From NCBI GenBank assembly GCA_002049455.2, contig KV918772.1:124001-188000 (forward strand): a stretch of DNA of 64,000 nucleotides, given 5' to 3'. Positions within the stretch are counted from its first letter, which is position 1. Each line of letters begins with the position of its first letter. The notes beneath the pieces were generated by a model. That model saw nothing but the letters and a program-made list of their open reading frames with translations, was not told where the DNA came from and searched no databases. A program made the position numbers and the translations under genes. Source of the stretch: Porphyra umbilicalis (lineage: Eukaryota; Rhodophyta; Bangiophyceae; Bangiales; Bangiaceae). This document shows, piece by piece, positions 33,251 through 45,247 of this stretch.

Positions 33251-33836
33251 TTTAGCACAACCCCGTAGCCAGGTTCAGAGAAGGGAAGCATCCCACCAGT
33301 GCCGTCCTCAGAACGTGCACCCTTTAGAATCGCCCGATCCGGAAAGACAGACCGCCAAAGGTACAAAACAGATGGCACGGTTTACTTGCCGGCGACGTTT
33401 GTGCCTCCCACCGTCGTCGCCCTTCGTCCTAAAAGGGCGAGAACCGTTGCGTGAGCCAGATCCCTGTGACGGGAATTGGCCTGCGCTGCCGACCAACTGA
33501 TGCACCTAAGAACAGGACAAGACGAGTCCCCCAATGCGGTAAGCGCAGACGAGGGGGATCGCGGCCGCCGGGCTGCGCCTCACGTGGCGGCCCCTGGCGT
33601 GGCTACGCGGTTGCGCGCGCGCGCCACATAACTGCCACGCCCAGCGGTGCCCCGACAGCCGTTCGCACCTGGCCCGGGCGTCCGCGTGTCCCGACAGCTG
33701 CCCAGGCTACGTCAAGGAGCCACCAAAGGAGGAGTGGCGGGCGTGCCGTCCGCCCCACCGCTTGCCACCCGAGAGCCGCGTCCACCCAGCCCCCGCTGGG
33801 GGTTCTCAGCACCACCCCGCGCCGGGTGGGGCTACA
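33251..33836 (-). repeat. LTR of the second gypsy element
   Basis: It begins TTTAGCACAACCCC, the counterpart of TGTAGTACCACAATC, two bases after the primer site. The probable end is GGGGCTACA at about 33836. It is similar in order of blocks to the 647-bp LTR but clearly diverged and somewhat shorter. The right end is inferred from the inverted terminal bases only. Confidence 0.55.
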
Positions 33837-33839
33837 ACC

Positions 33840-35950
33840 GGGACTCCCTTCTTTTGTGCCGCCGAGAGCGGTGACGGCGTGCTGCTGTTCCATCTCTTCC
33901 TCCCATGGGCGTGCACTCTCGAGGTCGTGGAGGCGCCTGGGCTCGTGCCGGCAGGGTCAGCGCTGCCGCTGTGGCCGCCGTGGAGGAAAAGCGGTTCACA
34001 ACGCATCAGTCACTGCCTAAGAGCCAGTTTGACACAGCCACTTTTCACGCGGCGCTCCCTCTCCCGTCGGCCGGTGGGGAGGTTTCCATTGGCGGGAACT
34101 CTGCTCGACGAGGGTGGGCTGATAATGCTTTGGTCGCTACTCAGGGAGCCGGGGCCGGGGCAATTGGGCCTAGCGGCTCCCCCCCTGCCAAAGTGCCAAT
34201 CGGCAGAGGCGCGGCATTTTGTCGCAGACAGGAATCGGTCGGTGGTTGGGGTAGCCACCAGTGCCAACTTCGACTACGGTTCCATCTTCCAGCACTAATG
34301 GTTTGACTGTCGAAACTCAAATCATGCTGTGAGCGAAGAGATTACAACTGGGAGAGGGCTGACAGCCCACTGAGTGTAAGCCGACGAGCAGCCGCAGCCA
34401 ATCTTTAAGAATGACGTCAGTCCTATTCGCCACACTGAGTGGGCATCTTGTCAAAACAGCCAATCTTTAAGATGTGCCGATCTTAACGATTGGATTGAGG
34501 ACGCTCCCAAATTTGATCTGTAAGTCTGTGCATGGTTCAGTGGCCTCCTTCTGGCCCTTGCAAGCGTCCTGCTGGCCTCTGCTGCTGTACGCTCTGACCC
34601 TCGGCCATGACTTTGGGCTTCGTGCCTGTCCGTCGCGCTGTTACTCCCGCCCTTGCCAACTTCCTTTCGCGCCACGGGAATCTAGACTGCACACACATTA
34701 TTGGTCGACCTGTTGAACTCATTCTCAGGCAGGATCAACTCACACAGATCCGAGCTCATCCTGGAGGAATAAAACGCAATTTTGCCCCGCGCAGATTGAA
34801 CGCCGGTCTGCCTGAAGGCTGACTGCCTGCCCAACAGGGTCAACACTGAGCTCAGACGCCAGCCTCATGAAGTTCAGCTTGTTACTGACAACATACGGTT
34901 GGACGTGTCTTCTCTAGTAGATATGATGAGCAACACGACGCTGCAGCGCGATTAGAGAGTGTACAGTCGTTCTCCAAAACATCCCTCCGTCCCACATCTT
35001 AACATGTACTTCAATAGATACACTTTGACCAAAGTCGACGGTTTTCAAGTTGGCTTCAGTGTGAGGCAGCTCATTTTCATGATCTGGTTCAAGTTTGCTG
35101 AGTATCACCACGCTGCATGAGCAGTGAAAGGCTGTCTTAGGACGCCCTCACGAGACACACGGTCCTTTTCTCTGCCTCACTGCAGGTGATTTGGCCTATT
35201 CAGACCGAGAATGCTGACGTGGCCCCTGCAGCCGCTGTTAGGATCAGCTTGAGTGCGTCTGGGGAAACAGGACACAGGACTGTTGCAGTGGGTCAGGAAC
35301 TCCGTCGCACATGTGCGAAGGTCAGTCAGCGGTCATGAGCCGCCTGGCTACGGCGCCCATCCCAGAATAATTCGGACCAATCAGCGCCCAGAAGTGAGGA
35401 TCTTCGGCAAGTGATGCCATCAACAGTTCCACACAAGTTACCCTCCCAGACGCGTCTGTGAGACGAGCTGAGTGCTCTTACGAAAAGATGGACCACGGCA
35501 GCACTTTTGGTGGCCCAGTGTGGCGCGCCTGTCCAATTTCGTACGAATGGCCTCTGGGAGCCGCGGTGCGCGCTCACGCGTGAGGAACATCTTTGCGTGA
35601 TCGTTCGAGATGCGGCGGATTATTCCTGTGGCCACTTCGATATGCCCTTGCAGTAAGGACGGGTCGCGTCGTGCGCGATGGCCTCAGAGGCACTTCTTTC
35701 ATTTCCAGTATGCCGAGTATCTAACGTGGTCACTGCTACTAGTTGGAATTGAATACAAGGCGAAAGCGATGCAGCACTGAGAAGTCCGGTGTGATCGGCG
35801 GACTACTTTCGTTTCGCGACCCAGCGATCAAAAAACCGGTCGATGCCCCATGATTGTGACAGATTGTCCCCCAACTTTTCTTTTCCGATGTCGAATTCTA
35901 ATTATGTGTTGCGCTGCTGCAACTTGCGCGGCCCATTTGGATTCATAAGA
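33840..35950. other. No recognisable gene
   Basis: Frames of up to about 180 codons near 33762-34306 are in GC-rich sequence and lack motifs. A 15-bp word, CAGCCAATCTTTAAG, occurs at about 34394 and 34457, and the second copy can pair with GATCTTAACGATTGG just downstream as a short hairpin. No gene or mobile element is recognised. Confidence 0.4.
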
Positions 35951-35957
35951 AAGCAGA

Positions 35958-36891
35958 TCATTCAACGGTGCAGTGTGTCGACCGGAACACCGCCACCCTA
36001 CTGGGGACGGTGGAGCCGTCGACGATCTCCTCCCTCCCGCCGGCTGTCCCCGTCGTGGACGTCGTTGTCGCGTCTTCCTCTCCTCGTCCCGCATTGCCCC
36101 TTATGCCCTCAATGGTGACCCACGGCACGCCACGCGCGCTCTTGGCATGTTCTTCTGATCTGTTGCACCACTTGCACAGTTGCATGAGAGATGTGAGCGG
36201 GCAGTGGGATCATCGGCATGATGAGCATATGTCTTTGTGTATGTTTTTAAATGACGAGATGCATGAGTACGGTTGCGTTCGGGAATTTTCTGAGGCTTTG
36301 TCCCCTCCATGCTGTCGCGCATGGCTCCTTGAAGACTGCATCACTCGACCTTTTCCCGTTCTCTTTAATTGCCGCAACTTTGCTGCCACCCTCCACCCCC
36401 TCGCCATGTTCGTCCGAATGAAACGGGTACCTGCACGGTCCCGCTGTGAGGTATGTTCTGATATTGACACTGACATTTTGGGCGTGACTATGATATCTCG
36501 GACGTTGTCTATTGCTTTTTTACTCTTTAATATGAATGTAGGGACATGTCGGGGACGTTTGCTCTGTGCTTGGGCTGTCGTTCCGCCCATCCAGATGCCT
36601 CTCTCGAAGGAGTCCGCGATGAGCTGGACGGTGGACGGGCTGAACGTCTAGACGTGCGGCTCGAAGATTCTCAAGGTCCCTGCTGCTAATTCCCCGTTCG
36701 AGAGGAGCGCACAAGAGAAGGGTGCCATTCTGTCCTGTCTTTCCACATTTTTTCTCCTTGCTTCTCTTCCCGTGAGCGACACGTATAGCTATGTCTATTA
36801 AACACTCTCTTCTTCCCACCTCAAGCCATGATGGCAGGGCCCACGCGGAGACAATTACCGGGCTCGCATCTTGAGTAAGTGAGTCATACAT
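35958..36891. other. Coding-like stretch of undecided strand
   Basis: A plus frame of 227 codons (35958-36651) competes with minus frames at 35958-36185, 36210-36590 and 36520-36891. The minus frames include reasonable protein-like text such as QLCKWCNRSEEHAKSARG with a CxxC pair. Short exons on the minus strand are possible, but no convincing splice pair was found. I do not recognise any domain. Confidence 0.25.
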
Positions 36892-38075
36892 GCGCTTCTT
36901 CGAGAAACGGAAATCCCGCGATGTATCGACTTGGTCGCTGGTGCCTGTCCCAAAATACTCAACGGCTCCTCATAGCGCGGCACTACGCGAATGACCGGCT
37001 TGGTCATCGTTTTGGTACAAAAAGCAAAACAACAACGACGGTGGTCACTTTGAGGCTGATTTGTCAAGTAAAAGTCTACAACTCCGATACTGTGTAGACA
37101 AGTCCTGGCTTGTGTGTGTTCACATTTAGCATAAATATGACATCTCAATTAGAAGTATGGCAGGTTTTTTGTTGCTAGTTGCTTCCGCCCAGTTGCGTTC
37201 CCACCACGGGAAAAACTCCGTGACGGAGTGTCCTGTCTGCGCGCACATTACAGCTGCATACATGGTGTTGTCCGGCTTTTGTGTGTTCTCGTGCAGTACA
37301 CAATCTTGCCTGAGTAGTAGCGACAGCGCAGCGTCTGTCACTGCACTGGTCCTGCTCTGACGCGTGTTCTGGCGACCGCAATCCCATGCACAAACACTGC
37401 CGTCTCCTCTCCCACCTCCAACCGCACTATCCGTCTTGCACACGCGCCGAACTCGTTCCACCCTGCAAAGTGGCGGCCACTGGGCATGGGTCAGCTGTTT
37501 GAGCGACGGGGCTTGTCGCTCGCGTCGCAAGCGGCTACATGTGGTGCCGCCCCCAATCGGCTGTGACGGGAATCGGGCGGTGCGGGGGATCCCGAAAAGA
37601 ACGCCTGCGGTATGCGCACCTTCGGTCCAGCAGCCGTGCAGGGGTGATGGCGGCGACCCCAACCAGACCCTAAGCTTTTCGCCTTCGCCCTGATGGACCA
37701 TCGGTAATCTGCCGATGAGCGTAGGCCCGCTCAATCAATCCAGCAGCAGAAAAGGACGGAGTAAAATCTCAATCGTTGATGATTTTCATGCTTGCACCAG
37801 AGGTTCAGTGCTTCGGAAGCAGTGAAGACCAGTTCCTCTCCCACGTGAACTGCAAGAATCACACTTCGCGCAGACGCACTGGCGCGAGTTCCTAACCCGA
37901 GGCGACGCAGATTTCCACCATGGACGATGCTGTGTAACGTTCGACTTCATAACGACGTGGACGTGGAATGAAGCCCCTGCATGGAAGCTCGCTGTGTGTG
38001 TGTGTATGAGCTTCTTATACTTTCGAAACTGCAGATCAACGAAGATAAAAAGCGCAACTCACAGCCTCGGGCGTA
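36892..38075. other. No recognisable gene
   Basis: Only motif-free frames, the longest on the minus strand at 37126-37734. No repeat or terminal structure was noticed. Confidence 0.4.
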
Positions 38076-38199
38076 CGCTTGTGCGAAGAAGAGCAACAAA
38101 ATGACACGTATCTCGTCGAACGCCGGCACGTTCGTCCCCCTCGCCAGCTTCGCACTTCTTCCAATTCTCCACTGCTCACGTCAGCAACACAGCCGGCAC

Positions 38200-40106
38200 A
38201 ATGCGGAAGCACGTCGTCCGCCGCTCCTCACCCGCCGCCCCATCGACAAGCGAAGCCGCCGTCGCCGCTACCCCCGCTGCCGCCACACGGGGCGCGCGCG
38301 CCCTCTGCCGCGCCGCAGGTGTCCCCGCCTCGGCGGGCGCCGCTGACTACACCCTCTTCTCCGGTGCCACGAACATTGGTTTCTGCGTCAGCTTTGGCGG
38401 CTTTTACCGCCTCTGAGGCACTCGCCGCCGTCGCGGCGGGCGCCGCCGCTGGCGGCGCCCGTATCCACCGGCTGCGCAATTCCTGCAGCTCGTCCACTGT
38501 CGGCACTGTGCCAATCACGTACAACATGCGGCACACGTACCCCTTAGCGACCAGCGCGGCAACAGGCCAACGATGTTCCCGCTGTCTTCACGCCCAGCGG
38601 GTGGCGGTGAGCGTCAGTGGTGGCACAAGCGGCGGTAGCAACGCAAGTCGTGTCAGAGGCGGCGGTCGCCAGACCAGGGAACGCCTCACACAAGAAGGCT
38701 CGGTGAGCGGGGTCGAGGTTAAGAATAGACACCTGCGGAAGGCAAATGGAACCCGGCATGTGCGGCAGCAAGGTGAGAGAATGGGAGGGGGTAGGGGGCA
38801 CAGCGGTGGCGGCTGTAGCTGCGGTGCCCACCGCCGTCGGCCCACGCTCGCCGCCGATGAACCTCCCTGCCATTCTGGCTGCGGCAGACCCGAGGAAGTC
38901 GACCCCCTTCCCGTCTTTGACGCGGGGAGAAAACAGCCAAACCGTGACCCACCCCCCCAGTCACCCCCCCTGAGCGCCGGACGCAAGCCGTTTTCGACCC
39001 TTTTCGAGGTCTCGGCTTCGAGCCGACCAAGCTTCCAGGTCCGCGTGCCGCCCCGCCGACGCCCGAAATGTGGACCTCGGCGACGAGCTTTTCTTTGTCG
39101 CGGCGTCGAAGGCGGCCGCAAAGCCCAACGCGGGTCATCCTGCTCCCCCCTGCCACCGGCACCCGGGGGGTTGTGAGACCGGCGGCCGCCGCCGGTCAAG
39201 CCGTGTCGGCTGCTTCGACGTCGCATGTGGTGCGGGGCGGTCGGGCGGCTGGCCAGCCGCCGTGGCGTCTGCGTCTCCCCCCACGGCCCGCCATCCGAGG
39301 TCTGACGCGACACCATCGACGATTGGCTTTACAACAGCGTCCCTGATGCCTCCGTCGCGTACCAGTCGGTTACGGAGGGGCGACCGCGGTGGGGGTCGAC
39401 GCGGCGGAGGCTGCCGCCGCTGCCGCCGCTGGCCAGCGGGCGGCCGCGACGGCGGGGGGGGTCCCTGCTGCCACCGCGGCAGCGGTGGTGGAGGCGTTCC
39501 GAAGAGCACAGGCTGCAGGATTAGTGACCGCCAACAACACGCGTCGTCGGGGCACGCGGTGCCGCCCGGCTTCACCGCGCCAAAAGGCGGCCGATAGCCG
39601 CTCTGCGGCTAGCGCGGCGGTCGTGAATACTAGGTCGTTCGCGGCCGCCAGGTCGTAATCGTCCTTTTTGCTGTTTTCCTCTTCACCCATTCTCCGCAAG
39701 GCGCCGCCTAGAATTGCGTCCACCGCGGCTGCCGCGGCCCCTTACCACGGCCCAAACAGCTCCGCCGCGCGGTCGATGTCAGTACACGTTCACGCGGGGC
39801 CCCCCTTCAACCCCCTGCTCGCAAACAACGACGCCGCGCCAACCGCCGCCACCCTCTCCAGGGATGTCCGCATACTCGTGTCGACGCTGGGCGGCAAGGC
39901 AATGCCCAGAGCCGCAGCCGACGCCACGCACCAGTACACGGCTGCAGAACCCGCCGCGTCCCCTGGTCAGTACACGACAGCCCAGCCGCTTGCGCGGCGG
40001 CGATACGGGTGGTGGCAACCCTGGTCGGTGGGGTGCCTTCCCCGCCGGCGATGACAGGCAGCGACGGCGGGAGGTTGGGGAGGCGCCATGTCGTCGGCTT
40101 CCCTAA
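38200..40106 (-). other. Degenerate coding-like GC-rich region, unknown
   Basis: The base composition rises to the level of the transposon regions. On the minus strand several short stretches read like protein in different frames: EEENSKKDDYDLAAANDLVF near 39650, CLPQVSILNLDPAHRAFLCE near 38720 and YVCRMLYVIGTVPTVDELQE near 38500. This suggests a frameshifted gene read from right to left. Ala-rich filler (39389-39500) and overlapping plus frames complicate the picture. No family is recognised; a decayed DNA transposon gene is the simplest guess. Confidence 0.3.
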
Positions 40107-40582
40107 CTTAGCGGTTAGACCCCAACCGCACAGCGACGGCCTCCGTCGCCACGTTGAGCAGCGTCCACGCGGCAATCGTACCCTTCCACGCCAGGGAGCG
40201 CATGCCCCCGCCTCTCGCAACCGCCCGTCTTACATCGCCCGCACCTGCTTCCGTCGACCCTGCAGGCGCCGACGAGACGTCAAGAGCCGCACGGTGGCCC
40301 CCCCCCCCACCGTGTGTGGCCATGCCTTTCCTGCAAAAGAGCCGCAGCGCTTTTCGTGTTTCTGAGCTCTTCCTTTCTGCTCGAAGAGAAAGCACCAGCC
40401 CATACTGTGCGGCGCAGCCCTGACCGAACCTCGTCATGGAGCGTTCTGCGCGCAGAAAGATGAAGCGCCTCTATGTCCGGTTGTTGATGACAGCCGACGC
40501 TCATAGGATGAGACGGCGTGTGGTCGAGGTGGTTGAGCACCCTATCGTCTTGTGTCTTCACTTCTTCATTCTCGGTACCAAT

Positions 40583-41324
40583 CAGGAGCTCTCATTAATG
40601 ATTGGCACTCTGAAAAAATGGATAGATATGTTCGGAGAGACTCAGATTCGAAAATGACGAGCCTGATTTTACATACTCTTATCTGAATGGTACACCCTTT
40701 TAATGGCTCGAAAGAGGATAAACGCAAAGCCAATGACTTAGCCTGCGTGGAATGCAGGCATCCCACAAACTCAGGATGCTTTACTTGCCTGGTGCCTCAC
40801 AATGCACAAAGTCAAGACAAAAGACGCAGGTACGTGTTCAAAACGTGCTAAACAGTAGTAGGAAATCTCAGGGCCGATCGTCGACAGGAAGCAGTTGTGA
40901 AAAACGTCGCGCGCGGCCCCCCATGCACGGCCCACAAGCATCAGGACGAGTATCAAGACGAAAGGCTAACCAAGATACCAAGATGGACACTAAAGCCGAA
41001 GCCCCTTGCCTCACATTGACCTTCGCACGCTCACTGCTGGTCATGATCTGCCGTGCGCCGCGTTCACAACCTGCAGCACAACCGGATCCTTGTGTTTTTT
41101 TGGCAACACGCCTGGAAAGTACATCTTGTCGGACATACTGGTTCAATAATCTCATATATTCCAGATAAGTTCTGTAGTCTTCTTCATATCCTTCTTGCAT
41201 CGGCTGCGAATATGTATCTTATCCGTATTCAAGGAGTTGCGGCAAAAGTCGTATCTGATTCAAAAACATGTTAGTGTTGAGTATATCTGAGTGGTCACAA
41301 CATTTCCAGATTCATAAGCCCCTG
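40583..41324. mobile_element. Possible hAT-type non-autonomous element, 742 bp
   Basis: The right end reads TTCATAAGCCCCTG (to 41324), and the left end CAGGAGCTCTCATTAAT starts at 40583, an imperfect inverted match. The flanking 8-mers GTACCAAT and GTTCCCGT agree at only five positions. The length is close to that of the 752-bp MITE. The right 118 bp are shared with 2518-2635. Boundaries are tentative. Confidence 0.4.
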
Positions 41325-41845
41325 GTTCCCGTTCTTCCAACTGCGTGTATGTCTCTCTCAGTCAGAATCAAGGACGTCACTGTAGTCGTCCAAGTGCTTA
41401 CTGTCCCTTCTTTACTGTAATTTCGTCTTGACCATTTGTTCCTTGGCACTTCATCGCTCTTAGATCATCGTTACTTCATCGCAGAGCAAGTGTTGAAGAC
41501 CTCAAGAGTCAGAGCAGCGGACTCCAAGGCTCGTTCTTTCGACCATAACCGAAGTTCAGGGCTCCGGAGGCGATGGGGGAGATCATTCATTCCATCCGAA
41601 CTCCATCGAGCTGCTTTCGTGGCAGTACATGATCGCTCAGAAGCTCCGGTCTGAATGGTCGAGAACTTCAAGCCAGGCCACTGCTTCTGTGTCATCTGAC
41701 GCCAAGAACGTCCAGAAAAACTGAGCCATAAAACGATGCCATCTTCTTCTCCAAAAAACAAGAGGGGCTACTCCAGATGTAGTTCCCTGGTTAGAGGGCA
41801 CTCTGGTCAGGTGAAGAATCTCAGTCGACGCCCTGTGTCTCGCAT

Positions 41846-42990
41846 TTGACGCTCGGCAACCTTCCAACCATCTTCTTCATGATGTTCGACGACACGGCGC
41901 GGATGCTGGTCATCTCGCGGGTCTTGTTCGAATACGTCAGCACCTCGGAGGCGGCCAGGCGCATGATGTGCGACTGGAGCACAGCGGCTGCTTGGGTCAA
42001 GGCGTACAAGGAAACCCGCTTGTGGTGGCCTGACTCGGCCATCCGACATCTTCATGCGGATAACGTTCGGTTCGACGAGCACTTCGTCCGCGCCGCGAGT
42101 GCCGTCACCTTGTCGGACCCGCAGCAGCGATTAGCTGAAATGAAGGACGTTTTTATATTTTTTTGACAATGCCTGGATATCGCGACTCCTACAAGTGTTC
42201 AATTGCGACCCTTGACCGCGTGCTGCTGGCTGCGGGCTACTCATACAAGCAGCGGTACCACATATGTCGGAAACGTGATAAAGCAAGGCGAAAGGCATTC
42301 GCCAGGCTATTTCTGTCAGTCCCTCTTCGGTGCCTCGTGTCGGCCGACGAGACCCACAAGGACGGCGGGGACTTGCGGCGACGACGATTTCGGTGGCTGC
42401 GTGGCGCGCGTTACAAGTGTCAGTCGCTTGACCGGAGGGCGATGCTAAGGACTCCAACGATGATGGCCGTCTCCTACTCGGGTGGGGTGCTTTACTTGGT
42501 CACCACCTTCACCTCTTCGTCCGAGAATTAGGACGGTTGGCTGCTATTTCTCAACGGGCTGCGCAAAACGATGAACCGGTTGTTGCCCGGTCTACCGCTG
42601 AGGCTGTAGACAAACCGGTGTGTTCTACTCTTTGACAATGCACCTATCCACTTGGCGGAGACGGATGCCTTCATCCGCACAAATGGCACCTTTCATGTTC
42701 GTCTTCCACCGTACAGTCCGGAATTCCAACTGATAGGGGACGTGTTAAGTGAGTACTCGCACCAGCTCAAGACGGCGCAGCATTCGTATCGCAGGGTGCC
42801 CGAGGCGCTTCTACACGCAGTTGCACTGTCTAAGTTGGCTGCCCCAAACCTTGCGTGTCACTTTGAGCACAGCCTGTTGGAGGATGTTCGAAACGTCCAG
42901 AGTTGTGTGGGCCTGGTGGGCCGTGGGAGGGTCTCTTTGCATCTGTGCCTGACGCTCGAGAGTAATGGGACAAATGGTACAAAACATTAA
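41846..42990 (+). pseudogene. IS630/Tc1-mariner superfamily transposase, broken
   Basis: The N-terminal part has a helix-turn-helix, EAARRMMCDWSTAAAWVKAY, and a linker with LHADNVRFDEHFVRAASAV. A frameshift near 42160 brings in ATLDRVLLAAGYSYKQRYHI. The DDE-type core follows with all three blocks in order: LVSADETHKDGGDLRRRRF (first Asp), CVLLFDNAPIHLAETDAF (second Asp) and LPPYSPEFQLIGDVLSEY. In the last block the usual final acidic pair (IEE or IED) reads IGD, so the third catalytic residue is shifted or lost. Stops at 42529-42531 and 42607-42609 interrupt the frame. The length fits a 350-380 residue transposase of this superfamily. No terminal repeats were located around it. Three TA-flanked MITEs lie within the next 4 kb, but their termini were not seen beside this gene. 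Confidence 0.85.
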
Positions 42991-43189
42991 ACGTCTATCA
43001 GATGGCCATGAAAGCAAGGTACTATCGGCGATGGAACGTGACCCGCGACAAGACCAGGTCGAGCAGTCTCAGTTGGAGGGACGACACATCCGGATCAGGC
43101 TCACCCTGCTCGCCCCACTTCGATAAAATGAAAACTACGACATCCACCGCACTGACTGTCGAGCCTCACACAGTATGACGACGTAGAAA
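42991..43189. other. Spacer between transposase relic and unknown gene
   Basis: Short tail-to-tail spacer between the plus-strand transposase relic and the minus-strand unknown gene. No feature seen. Confidence 0.4.
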
Positions 43190-43636
43190 TCAGGAAATCA
43201 TACCCCGACGGGCCTTTTCAACGAACGCAGCACGCTCAGAATCGTCCCCAGGTCCGAACGCATATGATGCCAGGTTCTCGGCCAAGGCAGCCGCGCCCAG
43301 CTGCCGAAACTCGCTGTCGCGCTCGCCTGTGGCTGCCGATTGGGTGCTGCCTGTCGCAGAAAGACCGACTGCGCCGGCGGCTTCTGGCATCGGAGGGGTG
43401 AGGGGGCGGTTCCTCTCCGGCGTAAAGGGCCCGCCTGTAAATTTCTCAGCCAGATACAAGAAACAAAAGAAAGGGAGAACAGAAAGAGCGCTGGAAACGG
43501 AAAAGAGGGTTACAACGTCATGTCGCACTACAAGTAAACGATGACACACACTTGAGCTGAATATCGCGCGTCCTGGCACAGTGCAAGCACGCTCAAGCAC
43601 GCCCAACAGAAATTGAACAACAACTCACACTTGGTA

Positions 43637-44035
43637 TTGCTGATCCCCGAATTTTGTCCAGGGGGACAGAGACAGAGACTCACTGTGAATAGCAGCACTC
43701 TGTTGGTCTAAAACGACAATAAGAAGGCATCGAAGCTAATAGAATGCCCGCATTCGGTTCGAGGGCCTTGCATCCAGCCGAACTCACTGTTTGTTGCCGC
43801 TTGATTTGATTTTCTTGGCACGGAGCAAGCTGCCAACGCGAGATCTTGACATTTTCTACTGTCTTCTTGCCAGAAGTGCAGAAAAAATGAGGAGCTGATG
43901 TTGATTTCCAGGCTGTATGGGCACATGTAAGCAATCAGGAGCACCAAGTCAGTCCCACGGGCGCATCTGATTGGTGGAGAGAGTCGGTCCGCAAGTCAGC
44001 CTCTGTCCACCAGGACAAAATTCGGGGATCAGCAG
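43637..44035. mobile_element. TA-flanked TIR MITE 1, in intron 2
   Basis: 399 bp with inverted ends TTGCTGATCCCCGAATTTTGTCC and its complement. TA precedes the left end; the right flank is mutated. The interior is the reverse complement of MITE 3 (46532-46930), which has the same length. A TA target and TIRs of this kind fit Tc1/mariner-type MITEs. It has no coding capacity. Confidence 0.85.
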
Positions 44036-44806
44036 TGAGATGTGCTGGCCTTGCCCACGTTGCCGAGCCGGCCATCGATCTGCGCAACCTGAGCAATTTG
44101 ATTCTCAGCAGCAGTCTCCGCCAAACGCTTGCGAAATGCTCGTCGCACGACTGTCGGGCTCGGGGCCTCCCCGCTCGACGGCGACTCAAAAACGATGCCT
44201 GCATGGCTCGCTCTCGCGAGAAGCAGCGCCACGTCACGCGGCATCCCGGCCGCCAAGCCAGTAGCCAACGACAAGTGGTGGACAGCTCCAAGCGGGGTAC
44301 GAACCATTGCGGCTCGAGCGTTCGAACTTGATAGCGCCGTCGTTGCTAAAGTCATTATCGCTCCACGAGTGACATCTGGCTGCTTGGCGACGTCAGAACG
44401 TAAAGAATCCCGACGCCAAGCCACTTGGGCTTGCGCTGTATCGGCGTCGACCGTCGCCGACCAAAAAGCAGCGGCCGCAAATTGCTTCAGGTGGGCGTCC
44501 GTAGCCTTCGCACACACCATCGACGCCACTTTCCACTGGACACCCTTCTTCCGGCGGACCGAGAGCTTGCCTGTGGGGGTAAAAGAAAGATTAAACGCCT
44601 TTGACAGCGAAAGAGGGTGGGGATGGTGGCCCTTTTGCACACTGAATTGGCAACTACGAAGCCACAAAGACACAGAGAGGCGACGAGAGATCTAGCTGGT
44701 GGTCAGAATAATGCTAGGTCGACCAGGCAGGCAAACAGATCTCTTGACGATGACAACAGAAGGAGAACATTCCAAACTCACTATTTACTAAGAGCGCAAC
44801 GCTGGA

Positions 44807-45247
44807 GTGCTGATTCCCCAATTCTGTCCTCGTCGACCAGGAACGGTTCCTGGCGGTACGGTTCTTATGGAACTGGCCATCTATTGGTTAAACGCAGCCG
44901 TAAACAGCTGCTCGGCACGAATCTGAAGCGTCCTATTGGCTCTCCCTTCGCCACTTCCGTGCAGAACTGAGATCCTTCTTTTTCTTGAGATTTTCTTCCG
45001 ATCCCTTTCGTGTCAAGCGAGCAACCTGCCCGAAATCGTTGGGATATCGAGATTTTCTGGGAGATACGCAGAAAAGAGGAGAAAAACGAAGGCGTCGATT
45101 GTGCGATTGGGGGCCGTACGGGCGCATTCTGTAAAGATCGGGCCGGACATGCACTGCTGTCGGACTGCTCGACCAATGAGAGACCTGCATTCATTGCCGT
45201 TCCACTACCGTTCCGGGGCGATGAGGATAGAATTTGGGGATCAGCAA
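44807..45247. mobile_element. TA-flanked TIR MITE 2, in intron 1
   Basis: 441 bp with ends close to those of MITE 1 and 3 (TGCTGATTCCCCAATTCTGTCC and ATAGAATTTGGGGATCAGCAA) but a different interior. TA follows the right end. It lies wholly inside the intron defined by the GTAAGT donor at 45321 and the CAG acceptor ending at 44571. Confidence 0.75.

Larger units (their letters stand above)
31190..33836 (-). mobile_element. Second gypsy element, truncated: LTR plus gag only
   Basis: A minus-strand arrangement of LTR (about 33251-33836), primer site (33232-33248) and gag matches the order at the 5' end of the large gypsy element. The LTR shares blocks with the 647-bp LTR (ACTTGCCGGCGAC, CGTCGTCGCCCTTCGTCC, AGACGAGGGGG) in the same order. 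Nothing of protease or pol is visible beyond about 31200, so the element is cut off there. The exact left boundary is uncertain. Confidence 0.75.
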
